From the NCBI RefSeq assembly GCF_016793705.1, contig NZ_JAEULO010000035.1:186001-250000 (forward strand): a stretch of DNA of 64,000 nucleotides, read 5' to 3'. Positions 26,056-35,138 of this stretch are shown piece by piece. A program made the translations under genes and the position numbers. Source of the stretch: Tabrizicola sp. GTDB lineage: Bacteria; Pseudomonadota; Alphaproteobacteria; Rhodobacterales; Rhodobacteraceae. The stretch's first letter is position 1, and each line of letters opens with the position of its first letter. The notes beneath the pieces are model-generated. The model was not told the origin of the DNA. It searched no databases and worked only from the letters and a program-made list of their open reading frames with translations.

Positions 26056-27012
26056 TCATTCCTGTCTAAGGGGCCGGCTCATCAACTGGCCGATGGCATC
26101 ATTCAACGCGATCCGCCCAAGGGCAAGGGCATTGACCATCGTTGTGACCGGCATGTCGATTCCCTTTCCCTCGGCGAGCCGCACCACAGCGCGGGCGGTG
26201 GCGACGCCCTCGACCGTGACCTTGGGATCGAAAGCCTCACCCTTCCCCAAGGCGCAGCCGTAGCGGAAGTTGCGCGATTGGGCAGAGGTGCAGGTCAGCA
26301 CCAGGTCGCCAAAGCCCGACAGGCCCGCCAGCGTCTCGGCCCTTGCGCCTAGGGCTTCCGCCAGCCGTACCATCTCGGCATAACCCCGCGTCATCAGCGC
26401 CGCACGGGCGCTGTCGCCAAGTCCCGCGCCGATCACTGTTCCGGCGGCGATCGCGACGACATTCTTCAAGGCGCCACCAAGCTCTGCGCCGATCACGTCA
26501 TCGGTCCGGTAAAGCCGCAGGGTGGGAGTGGAGAGCAGTTCCTGCAATGCCTCGCCATCGCCGGTCGTTGCCAGCGTCAGGGCGGTGGGAAGGCCGCATG
26601 CGATGTCTGCCGCGAAGCTTGGCCCGGTCAGGATCGCCGCGGGCGCACCCGGTCGGCGTCCTTCGATCACCGCAACCGGACCGCGCAGGGTCGTCAGGTC
26701 GACGCCCTTGCAACAGGCCACCAACGGCTGCCGCCCGTCGATCTCTGGCGAAGCGTCCAGCGCCGCGCCCAGGGCCTGCATCGGCATGGCCAGCAACAGC
26801 GCCTGTCCGTGGGTCACTTCTCCGATCTGAGCGTGAACAGAGACGTTTTCCGGCAACGCGATCCCCGGCAAGGCTACCTCATTTCGCCCGGTTTCACGCA
26901 TCTGCCGCACCTGATCCGGGTCGCGGGCCCAGAGCCGCACCTCGCGCCCCCCTTTCGCCAAGGCCACCGCCAAAGCCGTCCCGAAAGCCCCCGCCCCCGC
27001 GATTCCGATCAT
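26056..27012 (-). CDS. gpsA: NAD(P)H-dependent glycerol-3-phosphate dehydrogenase
   Basis: A 318-residue GpsA that reduces dihydroxyacetone phosphate to sn-glycerol 3-phosphate for phospholipid synthesis. The N-terminal [10 protein letters not shown] nucleotide motif, [15 protein letters not shown], the catalytic-lysine region [13 protein letters not shown] and [16 protein letters not shown] are all present. The ATG overlaps the tsaD stop as ATGA. Linkage of tsaD and gpsA is common in alphaproteobacteria. Confidence 0.96.
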   Translation of the reverse strand: MIGIAGAGAFGTALAVALAKGGREVRLWARDPDQVRQMRETGRNEVALPGIALPENVSVHAQIGEVTHGQALLLAMPMQALGAALDASPEIDGRQPLVACCKGVDLTTLRGPVAVIEGRRPGAPAAILTGPSFAADIACGLPTALTLATTGDGEALQELLSTPTLRLYRTDDVIGAELGGALKNVVAIAAGTVIGAGLGDSARAALMTRGYAEMVRLAEALGARAETLAGLSGFGDLVLTCTSAQSRNFRYGCALGKGEAFDPKVTVEGVATARAVVRLAEGKGIDMPVTTMVNALALGRIALNDAIGQLMSRPLRQE

Positions 27013-28094
27013 GCCTTGGCCCCCTTCTTGCCCGACCCGAGCAAGGCCGGGGCACGGTCATCCAGCGGCCAGCGCGGGCGCGCGACGAAATCGCTGGTGT
27101 GCGACAGACCGGTGCGCAGGCGCTCGATCCCCGCCCAGGCGATCATCGCTGCGTTGTCGGTGCAAAGCCGCAGCGGCGGAGCGAGGAACGGCAGGCCTGC
27201 GCGAGTCGAAACAGTCTCTAACATGGCCCGAATCGTAGTGTTCGCCGCCACGCCTCCCGCGACGGCGAGGGCTGTCAGCGGCCTCCCGGCGAGATCTATC
27301 GCGTGCGATGTTTTCTTTGCCAGCACCTCGGCCACCGCCGCCTGGAACCCCGCGCACAGGTCGCGGCGGTCCTGCACCGTGATCCCGCCCTTCTCCACCA
27401 CCAGCGCATCCCGCGCCCGCAAGAGCGCAGTCTTCAGGCCAGAGAAGGACATATCACACCCCTCTCGATCAAGCAGCGGCCGGGGGAACTGGAACCGCCC
27501 CGCATCGCCCAGCGCCGCCTCCTCTTCAACCGAGGGCCCCCCGGGTTGCGGCAGGCCCAGCAGTTTCGCGGTCTTGTCGAAAGCCTCGCCCGGCGCATCA
27601 TCAATGGTCCCGCCAAGACGCACGAAGCGATCCACGCCCTGAACCAGCAGGAACTGGCAATGCCCGCCAGAGACCAGCAACATCAGGTAGGGAAAGGGAA
27701 TTCCGTCGGTCAGCCGCGGCGTCAGCGCGTGACCGGCAAGGTGGTTCACCGGGACCAGCGGCAGGCCCTTCGCCGCCGCCAACCCCCGCGCCAGCATCAC
27801 GCCCGAAAGCACCCCGCCGATCAGCCCCGGCCCCGCCGTCACCGCAATCGCGTCGATCTGGTCCAGCGAGACCCCAGCCACCGCCAGCGCCTCCTCCACC
27901 ACCCCGTCCAGCCGCTCGGCATGGGCGCGCGCCGCGATCTCGGGCACCACGCCACCGAAGGCCTCGTGCAGCGCAGTTTGCCCCAGCACCTGCGACGACA
28001 GGATCTCCGGTCGTCCCGCATCCGCGCGCACCACCGCCGCCGCCGTATCGTCGCAGCTCGATTCGATGCCGAGAAGGGTCAGGGTCCGGTCCAT
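27009..28094 (-). CDS. tsaD: tRNA N6-threonylcarbamoyladenosine synthase subunit TsaD
   Basis: A 361-residue Kae1/Qri7-family protein. With TsaB and TsaE it transfers the threonylcarbamoyl group to A37 of ANN-decoding tRNAs. [14 protein letters not shown] is at the N-terminus. The iron-binding histidines are H118 and H122 (NHLAGH), and [20 protein letters not shown] and [12 protein letters not shown] are family motifs. I chose the ATG at 28094, nine residues before GIESSCDDT. It is divergent from hemD across 44 bases. Confidence 0.96.
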   Translation of the reverse strand: MDRTLTLLGIESSCDDTAAAVVRADAGRPEILSSQVLGQTALHEAFGGVVPEIAARAHAERLDGVVEEALAVAGVSLDQIDAIAVTAGPGLIGGVLSGVMLARGLAAAKGLPLVPVNHLAGHALTPRLTDGIPFPYLMLLVSGGHCQFLLVQGVDRFVRLGGTIDDAPGEAFDKTAKLLGLPQPGGPSVEEEAALGDAGRFQFPRPLLDREGCDMSFSGLKTALLRARDALVVEKGGITVQDRRDLCAGFQAAVAEVLAKKTSHAIDLAGRPLTALAVAGGVAANTTIRAMLETVSTRAGLPFLAPPLRLCTDNAAMIAWAGIERLRTGLSHTSDFVARPRWPLDDRAPALLGSGKKGAKA

Positions 28095-28138
28095 GGCAGC
28101 CGTTGCGCGAAGAGTTTTCGGCAGGTAACACCTTGCAC

Positions 28139-28873
28139 ATGGCGAGACAATCCGCACCGGCGACCCCTGTCCTCTTGACGCGCGCCCGGGCCGACGGCGA
28201 GGCCTTCGCCGCCGCGCTCACCGCCCGCTTCGGCGGGAAAGTGCGGCCCGTCGTCGCCCCCCTGATCGCCCCCCGCTTCCTGACCCCGGTGATTCCCGAC
28301 CGTGACTACGCCGCCGTGGTCTTCACCTCAGCCCAGGCCGTCGAAGCCGCCCGCCGCCTGGGGATTTCCTTGCCGAGCCTTGCCTGGTGCGTCGGCCGCA
28401 AGACCGCCGCCGCCGCCAGCGCTTCGGGGTTCCACGCACGATCGGCTGACGGAGATGCGAAGACCCTGGCAGACGCCATTCTGAAAAATCCGCCAGATGG
28501 CAGAATTCTGTATCTACATGGTGTAGATATACGCGGCAATCTTTTGGAAAAGCTGGAATTTGCTGGAATTGATATCGATGTTGCAATTGTATATGCGCAG
28601 GAACCCCGACCGCTCGCCGCCGAGGCTCTCGCGCTTGTCACGACGCCACACGACCTGATCGTTCCGCTGTTTTCTCCGCGCAGCGCCGACCTTTTCCGCG
28701 CGGCCCTGCCCCCCGACACCGCCGCCCGCCTGCACCTTGCCGCGATGAGCACCGCCGTTGCTGACGCGCTGGCCGGCCTGCCCCGCGCCGCGCTTGCCAT
28801 TGCCCGCCACCCCGACGCCCCGGCGATGCTGGAAGCGGTCGAAAGCTTGCTTGCCGCCCTGCCAGCGCCTTGA
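28139..28873 (+). CDS. hemD: Uroporphyrinogen-III synthase
   Basis: A 244-residue HemD, which cyclises hydroxymethylbilane with ring-D inversion in tetrapyrrole synthesis. The sequence is poorly conserved, as usual for HemD, but [52 protein letters not shown] and [18 protein letters not shown] are typical. It is followed by mic60 and hemY, a standard alphaproteobacterial order. Codons for about residues 116-155 (28485-28605) are strikingly AT-rich and use rare ATA, CTA and GTA, unlike the rest of the gene. Confidence 0.88.
   Translation: MARQSAPATPVLLTRARADGEAFAAALTARFGGKVRPVVAPLIAPRFLTPVIPDRDYAAVVFTSAQAVEAARRLGISLPSLAWCVGRKTAAAASASGFHARSADGDAKTLADAILKNPPDGRILYLHGVDIRGNLLEKLEFAGIDIDVAIVYAQEPRPLAAEALALVTTPHDLIVPLFSPRSADLFRAALPPDTAARLHLAAMSTAVADALAGLPRAALAIARHPDAPAMLEAVESLLAALPAP
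28511..28529. repeat. Perfect dyad TATCTACA-N3-TGTAGATA inside hemD
   Basis: An eight-base inverted repeat with a three-base centre lies in the AT-rich patch of hemD. Its arms are extended copies of the GTATCTAC octamer seen in other genes of this window. It is encoded through rare CTA, GTA and ATA codons. Confidence 0.5.
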
Positions 28874-28926
28874 ACCCCTGGGCAGCGAATGCTTAGGTTA
28901 GAAGAAGGGATGGAAAGGGCCGCAGC

Positions 28927-30042
28927 ATGACCAGACGCAAGGACCCCCAACCGGAAAGCCTCCAGCCTGAACCCCCCCCGGTCGATCCCTTTGTGGCCGA
29001 GGTCGATCCCGTGTCCGCAGTCCCGCCCGCACCGCCCATCGAGGCCGAGCCGGTGTCGTCGCCGCAGTCCCCCCCACCCCGGCGCCCCGGCATCGCTGCG
29101 CCGCTCTTCGGCGGCGCACTTGCGGCTATCGGCGGCTTCGCTTTATCTCATTTCAATGTGTTGGGGCTGAGCACTGATCCCTCCGCACTGACCGTCCTTG
29201 ACGCCCGGCTGGACGAGACGGCAAATCAGCAGGCGACTGCCGCGCAGAAGCTTGGGACGGACCTTGCCGAACTTGCCGATCGGGTTGCAGCCCTTGAATC
29301 CGCGCCTGCCCCGGCGGCGGCCGATCTCTCCCGTCTCGACGCCCTCGACCAGCGCCTTGCCGCGTTGGAAGCGATCCCGACCGAGGGCAGCGCCTCGACC
29401 CCCGCGTTGACCGCAAAGGTCGCTGAACTGGAAAAACGTCTTGCCACCCTGCCTTCCGGTGCTGCCGACCCTGCCCTGCAACAGAAGCTGGACGACGCCC
29501 TCGCCCGTCTGACCGCCGCCGAATCCGCAGCCACCGCCCGCGCCGCCGAGGCCGAGGCGGCCACACGGTCCGCGGCCCGCGCCAAGGCGCTGGATGCGCT
29601 TGCCGCCGCCATCGAAACCGGCCTGCCCTTCACCGCCGAGCTTCAGGCGCTGAACGATCCGACCCTCGCCACAACACTCGCTCCGCTCGCAGAAGCTGGC
29701 GCGCCTTCCCTGACGCAGCTCCAATCCGCCTTCCCCGACGCAGCCCGCGAGGTGCTTCGCCTGTCCCGCGACTTGAGCACCGAAGACGGCTGGGGCGCCC
29801 GCCTGGTCGATTTCCTTGCCGCACAGACCGGCGCGCGCCCGCTGACTCCGCTGGAGGGGACCACGCCCGACGCAGTGCTCTCCCGCGCCGAATTCGCGCT
29901 GTCCGAGGGCCGCGTCACCAACGCGCTGGCCGAACTCGACGCGCTAGACTCAGCCGTGAAAGCCCCGCTCGATCCGTGGATTGCACAGGCGAAAGCCCAT
30001 CTTGCGGCCATTGCGGCCCTGCAAGCCGCACGGGGGGAATGA
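28927..30042 (+). CDS. Alphaproteobacterial Mic60/mitofilin homologue
   Basis: A 371-residue inner-membrane protein. It has a proline-rich cytoplasmic N-terminus (residues 1-55), one transmembrane helix near 58-78 (FGGALAAIGGFALSHF), a long alanine/glutamate-rich coiled-coil region near 90-225, and a C-terminal mitofilin-like domain. Bacterial Mic60, the ancestor of the mitochondrial MICOS subunit, bends inner membranes and makes contact with the outer membrane. Its place between hemD and hemY is the conserved genomic context of this family. Its stop overlaps the hemY start. Confidence 0.85.
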   Translation: MTRRKDPQPESLQPEPPPVDPFVAEVDPVSAVPPAPPIEAEPVSSPQSPPPRRPGIAAPLFGGALAAIGGFALSHFNVLGLSTDPSALTVLDARLDETANQQATAAQKLGTDLAELADRVAALESAPAPAAADLSRLDALDQRLAALEAIPTEGSASTPALTAKVAELEKRLATLPSGAADPALQQKLDDALARLTAAESAATARAAEAEAATRSAARAKALDALAAAIETGLPFTAELQALNDPTLATTLAPLAEAGAPSLTQLQSAFPDAAREVLRLSRDLSTEDGWGARLVDFLAAQTGARPLTPLEGTTPDAVLSRAEFALSEGRVTNALAELDALDSAVKAPLDPWIAQAKAHLAAIAALQAARGE

Positions 30043-31493
30043 TGCTCTGGTCGCTTACAAAGGTCGTACTCTTCGTCATCATCATTGGCGCACTGGCCCT
30101 CGGCGCCGGGCTCCTGTCGGAAACCGGTGAAGCGCTGCGGATCGTGGTCGCGGGATGGGAGTTCACCATCGGCCCCGTCCAGGCGGTCGTGCTGGGCGTG
30201 CTTCTCTTCCTCGCGGTATGGCTGGCGCTGCGTATTCTTGGCCTCCTCGCCGCCACCTTCCGCTTTCTGAACGGCGACGAGACCGCGATCTCGCGCTATT
30301 TCGACCGCAACCGCGAACGCAAGGGCTATCGCGCGCTGTCCGAAGGCATGATGGCGCTGGCCTCGGGCGAACCGCGGCTCGCGCTTAACCGTGCGCAGAA
30401 TGCCGAGCGTTTGCTCGGAAAGCCGGAGCTCACCACGCTGCTCGTCGCGCAGGCCGCGGAAGCCGCCGGAGACCGCAAGCGTGCAACCGAGGCCTACAAG
30501 ACCCTGTTGAAAGACGATGCCACCCGCTTCGTCGGCGTGCGCGGTCTGCTGCAGCAGAAGCTCGCCGAGGGCGACCGCGAGGTCGCGCTGAAGCTGGCGG
30601 AGAAGGCCTTCGAGCTGCGGCCCCGCCATGCGGAGACGCAGGACGTCCTGTTGCAACTGCAATCCGACGCAGGCGACTGGTCCGGTGCACGCACGACACT
30701 TGGGGCGAAGCTGAAGGCCGGGACCCTGCCCAAGGATGTCTATCGCCGCCGCGATGCCGTTCTCGCCCTGCAACAGGCGCGCACGGTGATCGACGATGCG
30801 TCCAGCATCGAGGCACGCGAGGCCGCCATCGAGGCGAACAAGCTGTCGCCCGATCTGATTCCCGCCGCAGCCATGGCCGCGCGCGGCTATCTCGCCAAGG
30901 GCGACCGCAAGAATGCCACGCGTGTTCTCAAGAAGGCATGGGAGGTTCTGCCCCATCCCGACCTCGCCGCCGCCTTCGCCGATATCGAACCCGATGAGAC
31001 ACCGCAGGAACGGCTGAAACGTTTCCGCACGCTGACCAACGCCAGGCCGGATGCCGACGAGTCGAAGATGCTCCTGGCGGAGCTTCTACTGGCGACCGAG
31101 GATTTCCCCACCGCCCGGCGTGCCCTGGATGATGTGGCCACCCGTGCGCCAACCCAGCGTTCGCTGGCCATCCTGGCGGCCATCGCACGGGGCGAGGGCG
31201 AGGACGATTCAGTCGTGCGCGATATTGTCGCTCGCGCCATAGCTGCGCCCCGCGGCCCGCAATGGGTCTGCGACAAATGCCATGCGATCCACGACGGCTG
31301 GCAGCCGGTCTGCGACAATTGCGGCAGTTTCGACACCCTGTCCTGGAAGACGCCTCCGGCGACGACAACTGCCTCCCCCGCGCTGGCCGAGCTTCTTCCA
31401 CTGATGGAGGCGCGCCCCGAACCAGAACCGGAAGCCCCTCCGCCGGAGGAGGAACCCCTCCCGCTGGACGAGATCGCGCGGCGCGCAAATTAG
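30042..31493 (+). CDS. HemY-family membrane TPR protein with C-terminal zinc ribbon
   Basis: A 483-residue protein. Two N-terminal transmembrane helices (about residues 4-24 and 42-66) and a HemY_N domain are followed by TPR-like helical repeats. It is not the oxygen-dependent oxidase also called HemY. The C-terminal part contains CDKCHAIHDGWQPVCDNCG, a rubredoxin-like zinc ribbon absent from E. coli HemY, and an acidic proline-rich tail. The family is linked to haem synthesis mostly by position, and here it follows hemD and mic60. Two tandem ATGs (30039 and 30042) are possible starts; the second has slightly better spacing from GGGGGG. Confidence 0.85.
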   Translation: MLWSLTKVVLFVIIIGALALGAGLLSETGEALRIVVAGWEFTIGPVQAVVLGVLLFLAVWLALRILGLLAATFRFLNGDETAISRYFDRNRERKGYRALSEGMMALASGEPRLALNRAQNAERLLGKPELTTLLVAQAAEAAGDRKRATEAYKTLLKDDATRFVGVRGLLQQKLAEGDREVALKLAEKAFELRPRHAETQDVLLQLQSDAGDWSGARTTLGAKLKAGTLPKDVYRRRDAVLALQQARTVIDDASSIEAREAAIEANKLSPDLIPAAAMAARGYLAKGDRKNATRVLKKAWEVLPHPDLAAAFADIEPDETPQERLKRFRTLTNARPDADESKMLLAELLLATEDFPTARRALDDVATRAPTQRSLAILAAIARGEGEDDSVVRDIVARAIAAPRGPQWVCDKCHAIHDGWQPVCDNCGSFDTLSWKTPPATTTASPALAELLPLMEARPEPEPEAPPPEEEPLPLDEIARRAN

Positions 31494-31543
31494 GGCTACA
31501 CAGTCCCCTTGGGCGATGCTAAGAGCCGCGCGCAGGGAAGAAT

Positions 31544-31619
31544 GCCGGTGTAGCTCAGCTGGTAGAGCACGTCATTCGTAATGATGGGGTCGGGGGTTCG
31601 AGTCCCTTCACCGGCACCA
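31544..31619 (+). tRNA. tRNA-Thr(CGT)
   Basis: A 76-base cloverleaf with encoded CCA. The acceptor arms are GCCGGTG / CACCGGC, the D arm is GCTC...GAGC, and the anticodon stem is CGTCA / TGATG around the loop TTCGTAA, giving anticodon CGT for ACG threonine codons. TTCGAGT forms the T loop, with G-T wobbles in its stem. A rho-independent terminator follows 20 bases later. Confidence 0.95.
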
Positions 31620-31638
31620 TTCTTCTCCAAACGACGCA

Positions 31639-31669
31639 AAAGCCGCCGGTGCTCAGACACGGCGGCTTT
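31639..31669 (+). terminator. Rho-independent terminator after tRNA-Thr
   Basis: Perfect nine-base arms AAAGCCGCC / GGCGGCTTT with a 13-base loop and a T-rich end lie between the tRNA and the end of the opposing helicase gene. The A-run on the left would also allow termination from the right. Confidence 0.85.
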
Positions 31670-31733
31670 GCTGTTTCTGGCATCTCAGCCCTCCTTCCCT
31701 CCCAGGCAAGGGGACGGGGCTCTCGCCACAGTA

Positions 31734-34214
31734 TCAGCGTTTCGGCCCCTTGGGCGGCACGAACCGCTTCGAGGTATCGCGCGCGTCTGCCTTCGGCTTT
31801 TCCGCCCGCGGCTTGTCGAAGGGTTTCTTGCCGCCCGCCGCATGGCTCTTGAATCCGCCAGCCTTGGCCGCGCCCTCGCGTTTCACGAAGGGACGCGCCT
31901 CGTCACCCTTCCCGGCATAGGTCTTCTTCGGACGGTCGCCATCCTCACGCGGACGGAAGCCTTCGCCCTTCGGCGCATAGGGTTTCTTCGGACGATCCCC
32001 GTCTTCCCGGGGCTTGTACTCACCTCTCGGCTTGTAACTTTCTGATTTCCCGGCATAGGGCTTCCGCGCCGGGCGCTCGCCGTCCTCACGCGCAGCAAGG
32101 CCCTCGCCGCGTGGCTTGTAGCCTTCAGACTTGCCGGCATAGGGTTTGCGCGCCGGACGGTCGCCTTCCTCCCGCGGCTTGAAACCATCCTCGCGGCGCC
32201 TGAACCCTTCCGCCGCATGACTCTTGTAGCCCGCCGCCCGGCCTGGCCCATCCGACGACCCACCGTGGCTCCTGAATCCGGCCGAACGCGGAGCCGCCTT
32301 CTGGTCCGGCGACCATCGCGGCTTGCGGGGGCGGTCATCCGCCTCAGCCTCGTCACGCGGGGCACGGTCTTCGTTGGGTTTCCGCGCGGGACGCTCGCCC
32401 TTCCAGTCGGGCTTGCGGTCGGATTTCCAGTCGGGTCGCGCCTCGGCCGGTGTCACGCGCGGACGCTCGTCGTACTTCGCTTTCGGCTTCGGCGCGGGGT
32501 CAGCAGCGGCTTCACCCTCGTCCTCGACCACGCGCGGCGGCTTCGGCGCATAGGCGGGTTTCTCCCGCCGCTCGGGCCGGTCCGGTCGCGCCGGGCGTTC
32601 GGGACGCTTGTCGAACCGCGGACGGTCGAAGTCCGGCTCGCCCTCCAGCCGGTCCATCAGCAGGCCCTTGTCGAGGTCGATCTGCTGCCGGAACTTGCCC
32701 GCCACCGCTTCGGCGATCTGTACGAAGGTTTCATCTTCGCGCACCCGGATCGCTCCGATGCTGTCCTTCGCAATGCTCCCGGCATCACAGATCTTCGGCA
32801 AAAGCCAACGCGCCTCGGCCCGGCCGGCCCGGCCCACATTGATCCGGAACCAGACCGACGGCCCGAATTCCCCCCGTTCGCGGGGCGCGGCGGGCGCAGG
32901 CATCGCCGCATCCGTCGACAGCACCTCCGGTGCGGATCGTCCCTCGCGCCACAGCCGCACGAAGGCCGCCGCCAGCGCCTCTGCGCCGAACTGCTCCAGC
33001 AGGTCGCCTGCGATCCCTGCCTCGTCGCCGATGGGGGCTGTCAGGGCCGGATGCTCCAGAATACGGAGATCGTCCTTTGCCTGCACGTCATCCGCGCCGG
33101 GCGCTCCGCTCCATTCCGCCACGACCTTGGCCGAAGCCAGAATCCGCTGCGCCTTCTTGAACTCCGCCGGGGTGACGATCAGCGCAGAAACGCCCTTCTT
33201 CCCCGCCCGACCCGTCCGGCCCGACCGATGCAGCAGCGTCTCCGGGTTCGAGGGCAGGTCGGCATGGACCACCAGCTCCAGCCCCGGCAGGTCGATCCCC
33301 CGCGCGGCCACGTCCGTGGCGATACACACCCGCGCGCGTCCATCACGCAGCGCCTGCAACGCATGTGTGCGCTCCTGCTGCGACAACTCGCCCGACAGCG
33401 CGACGACCTGGAAGCCCCGGTTGCCCATCCGGGCAAGCAGGTGGTTCACATTCGCCCGCGTCTTGCAGAAGACGATGGCGGTCCGCGCCTCGTAGAAGCG
33501 CAGCACGTTGAAGATCGCATGTTCGCGGTCGCGCACCGCGACCGAGTAAGCCTTGTACTCGATGTCGACGTGCTGCTTCGCTTCCCCTTGAGCGACGATC
33601 CGCAGCGCGTCCTTCTGGAATTCCCCGGCCAGCTTCTCGATCTCCTTCGGCACGGTGGCCGAGAACATCAGCGTCCGGCGTTCGGGCGGAGCCGCTGCCA
33701 GGATGAACTCCAGATCCTCGGCAAAGCCCAGGTCCAGCATCTCGTCCGCTTCGTCCAGCACCACGGCCCGGACGCCCGACAGGTCCAGCGAGCCGCGCTC
33801 GATATGGTCGCGCAACCGGCCGGGAGTGCCGACGACGATATGCGCGCCCCGCTCCAGCGCTCTCCGCTCTGTCCGGTAGTCCATCCCGCCAACGCAGGTG
33901 GCCAGCTTTGCGTGCGCGCCTGCATACAGCCATTCCAGCTCGCGCGCGACCTGCAAGGCCAGTTCACGCGTCGGCGCGATGGCCAGGGCAATAGGCTTGT
34001 CGGCGTAAAGCAGCACCTCCTGGCCGCCCAGGATTTCCGGCGCGACAGCAAGGCCGAAGGCCACCGTCTTGCCCGAGCCCGTCTGCGCCGACACCAGCGC
34101 ATCGCGGCCCGCGACGCCTTCGGCCAGCACCGCCTCCTGCACCGAGGTCAGCGTCTCATAGCCCTTGTCGGCCAAGGCCTGCGCCAGCGGCGCGGCCACG
34201 TTTTCAATCGTCAT
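31734..34214 (-). CDS. DEAD-box RNA helicase with DbpA-type domain and long repetitive tail
   Basis: An 826-residue helicase. Motifs are Walker A AQTGSGKT (43-50), PTRELALQVARELEWLY, DEAD at 154-157 (VVLDEADEMLD), SAT at 185-187, and HRSGRTGRAG in the second RecA lobe. A DbpA-like RNA-binding domain follows at about 455-520 (FRINVGRAGRAEARWLLPKI). The last ~290 residues are a disordered, charged tail rich in Arg, Lys, Gly and Pro, with repeats of RKPYAGKSEGYKPRGE. It probably unwinds rRNA or structured mRNA during ribosome assembly or cold adaptation (CsdA/DbpA-like). The start at 34214 gives MTIENVAAPLAQ, near the Q motif. Confidence 0.92.
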   Translation of the reverse strand: MTIENVAAPLAQALADKGYETLTSVQEAVLAEGVAGRDALVSAQTGSGKTVAFGLAVAPEILGGQEVLLYADKPIALAIAPTRELALQVARELEWLYAGAHAKLATCVGGMDYRTERRALERGAHIVVGTPGRLRDHIERGSLDLSGVRAVVLDEADEMLDLGFAEDLEFILAAAPPERRTLMFSATVPKEIEKLAGEFQKDALRIVAQGEAKQHVDIEYKAYSVAVRDREHAIFNVLRFYEARTAIVFCKTRANVNHLLARMGNRGFQVVALSGELSQQERTHALQALRDGRARVCIATDVAARGIDLPGLELVVHADLPSNPETLLHRSGRTGRAGKKGVSALIVTPAEFKKAQRILASAKVVAEWSGAPGADDVQAKDDLRILEHPALTAPIGDEAGIAGDLLEQFGAEALAAAFVRLWREGRSAPEVLSTDAAMPAPAAPRERGEFGPSVWFRINVGRAGRAEARWLLPKICDAGSIAKDSIGAIRVREDETFVQIAEAVAGKFRQQIDLDKGLLMDRLEGEPDFDRPRFDKRPERPARPDRPERREKPAYAPKPPRVVEDEGEAAADPAPKPKAKYDERPRVTPAEARPDWKSDRKPDWKGERPARKPNEDRAPRDEAEADDRPRKPRWSPDQKAAPRSAGFRSHGGSSDGPGRAAGYKSHAAEGFRRREDGFKPREEGDRPARKPYAGKSEGYKPRGEGLAAREDGERPARKPYAGKSESYKPRGEYKPREDGDRPKKPYAPKGEGFRPREDGDRPKKTYAGKGDEARPFVKREGAAKAGGFKSHAAGGKKPFDKPRAEKPKADARDTSKRFVPPKGPKR
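31911..32180 (-). repeat. Tandem imperfect repeats in the helicase C-terminal tail
   Basis: Four to five imperfect copies of a ~24-codon unit encode variants of DGDRPARKPYAGKSEGYKPR. At the DNA level the plus strand shows CCGGCATAGGG-type blocks followed by CGGTCGCC. The unit number is likely to vary between strains. The tail may promote RNA binding or condensation. Confidence 0.65.
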
Positions 34215-34358
34215 CGATGTCTTTTCCAAAGGGGGGCGAAGCCAGCGCCCATACAAGCCAAACGGCCCTCGTCCCTTTGGTGCGGGCCTCCTCGCCCGCA
34301 GTCCCGGAATCTCGACCGTAGCGGGCCAGTACCCCAGATCGGCAGGGGTGTATAGCCC

Positions 34359-35138
34359 TCAAGCCCCAGTCAATCGTGCCAGCGCCTCGGCATGCGGTCC
34401 CTGCGGCAGCGCGAGGACCCCGGCAGCCAAAGCCGTCGGTGTATTGAACCGCAGCGCGGCGCCCGTCATGTCCGTCACCACGGCCCCGGCCCGCTCCGCG
34501 ATCAGGCTTCCGGCGGCGATGTCCCATTCCCACGCGTTGCGCAGATTCAGCATCCCGTCGAACCGCCCCTCCGCCGCCAGACACATCCGGTAGGCCAGCG
34601 AGGCGCGAAAACTTCTGGTGAACTCCGGCACCCCGCCCGGCCACTTCTCTGGCGCGAGATTGGCCTTGGTTGTCAGAATGTTGGCGCCCTCAAGCCGCTC
34701 CCGACTGCTGGCACGGATCACCTCGCCATCCCGCATCGGCGGCGAGGCGTCCGAGGCCACGTATATACGGTCGAGGGCCGGCAGGTACACGACCCCCGCC
34801 GTCACACACCCCTTGTGCGCCACAGCCAGCGAATGCGCCCAGGTCTCCTCCCCCGCCACAAAGGCCCGTGTGCCGTCGATTGGGTCGACTATGAACAGTG
34901 TATCTACAGCCAGACGGTCGGCGCTGTCCGGCGTCTCCTCGGACAGCCAGCCATAATCCGGCCGCGCACCCAGAAGCCGCGCTTTCAGCATGTCGTTCAC
35001 CGCAAGGTCGGCCTCTGTCACCGGCCCGTGCTCGCCGCCCTTGTCCCAGACCTGCGGGCTTTTCCGCCAGTAGCGCAGGGCGATCCGCCCCGCCTCGCGC
35101 GCGGCTTCGGTCAGGAGGGCCAGGTCACGCGCCGGCAA
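34359..35138 (-). CDS. Inositol-monophosphatase-family phosphatase, CysQ-like
   Basis: A 259-residue Mg-dependent phosphatase of the IMPase/CysQ superfamily. Its motifs are GPVTEADLAVNDM, WLSEETPDS, the metal site DPIDGTRAFV and the late WEWDIAAGSLI. CysQ removes the 3'-phosphate from adenosine 3',5'-bisphosphate made in sulfate assimilation. The EET and DPIDGTRAF pattern fits 3'(2'),5'-bisphosphate nucleotidases, though an inositol or histidinol phosphatase role cannot be excluded. Its start overlaps the pmbA end by 14 bases. It contains copies of GTATATAC and GTATCTAC. Confidence 0.85.
   Translation of the reverse strand: MPARDLALLTEAAREAGRIALRYWRKSPQVWDKGGEHGPVTEADLAVNDMLKARLLGARPDYGWLSEETPDSADRLAVDTLFIVDPIDGTRAFVAGEETWAHSLAVAHKGCVTAGVVYLPALDRIYVASDASPPMRDGEVIRASSRERLEGANILTTKANLAPEKWPGGVPEFTRSFRASLAYRMCLAAEGRFDGMLNLRNAWEWDIAAGSLIAERAGAVVTDMTGAALRFNTPTALAAGVLALPQGPHAEALARLTGA

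Noticed and set aside
32217-34355. A 712-codon plus-strand open frame
   Set aside because: It is antisense to the DEAD-box helicase core and tail; no domain is recognisable.
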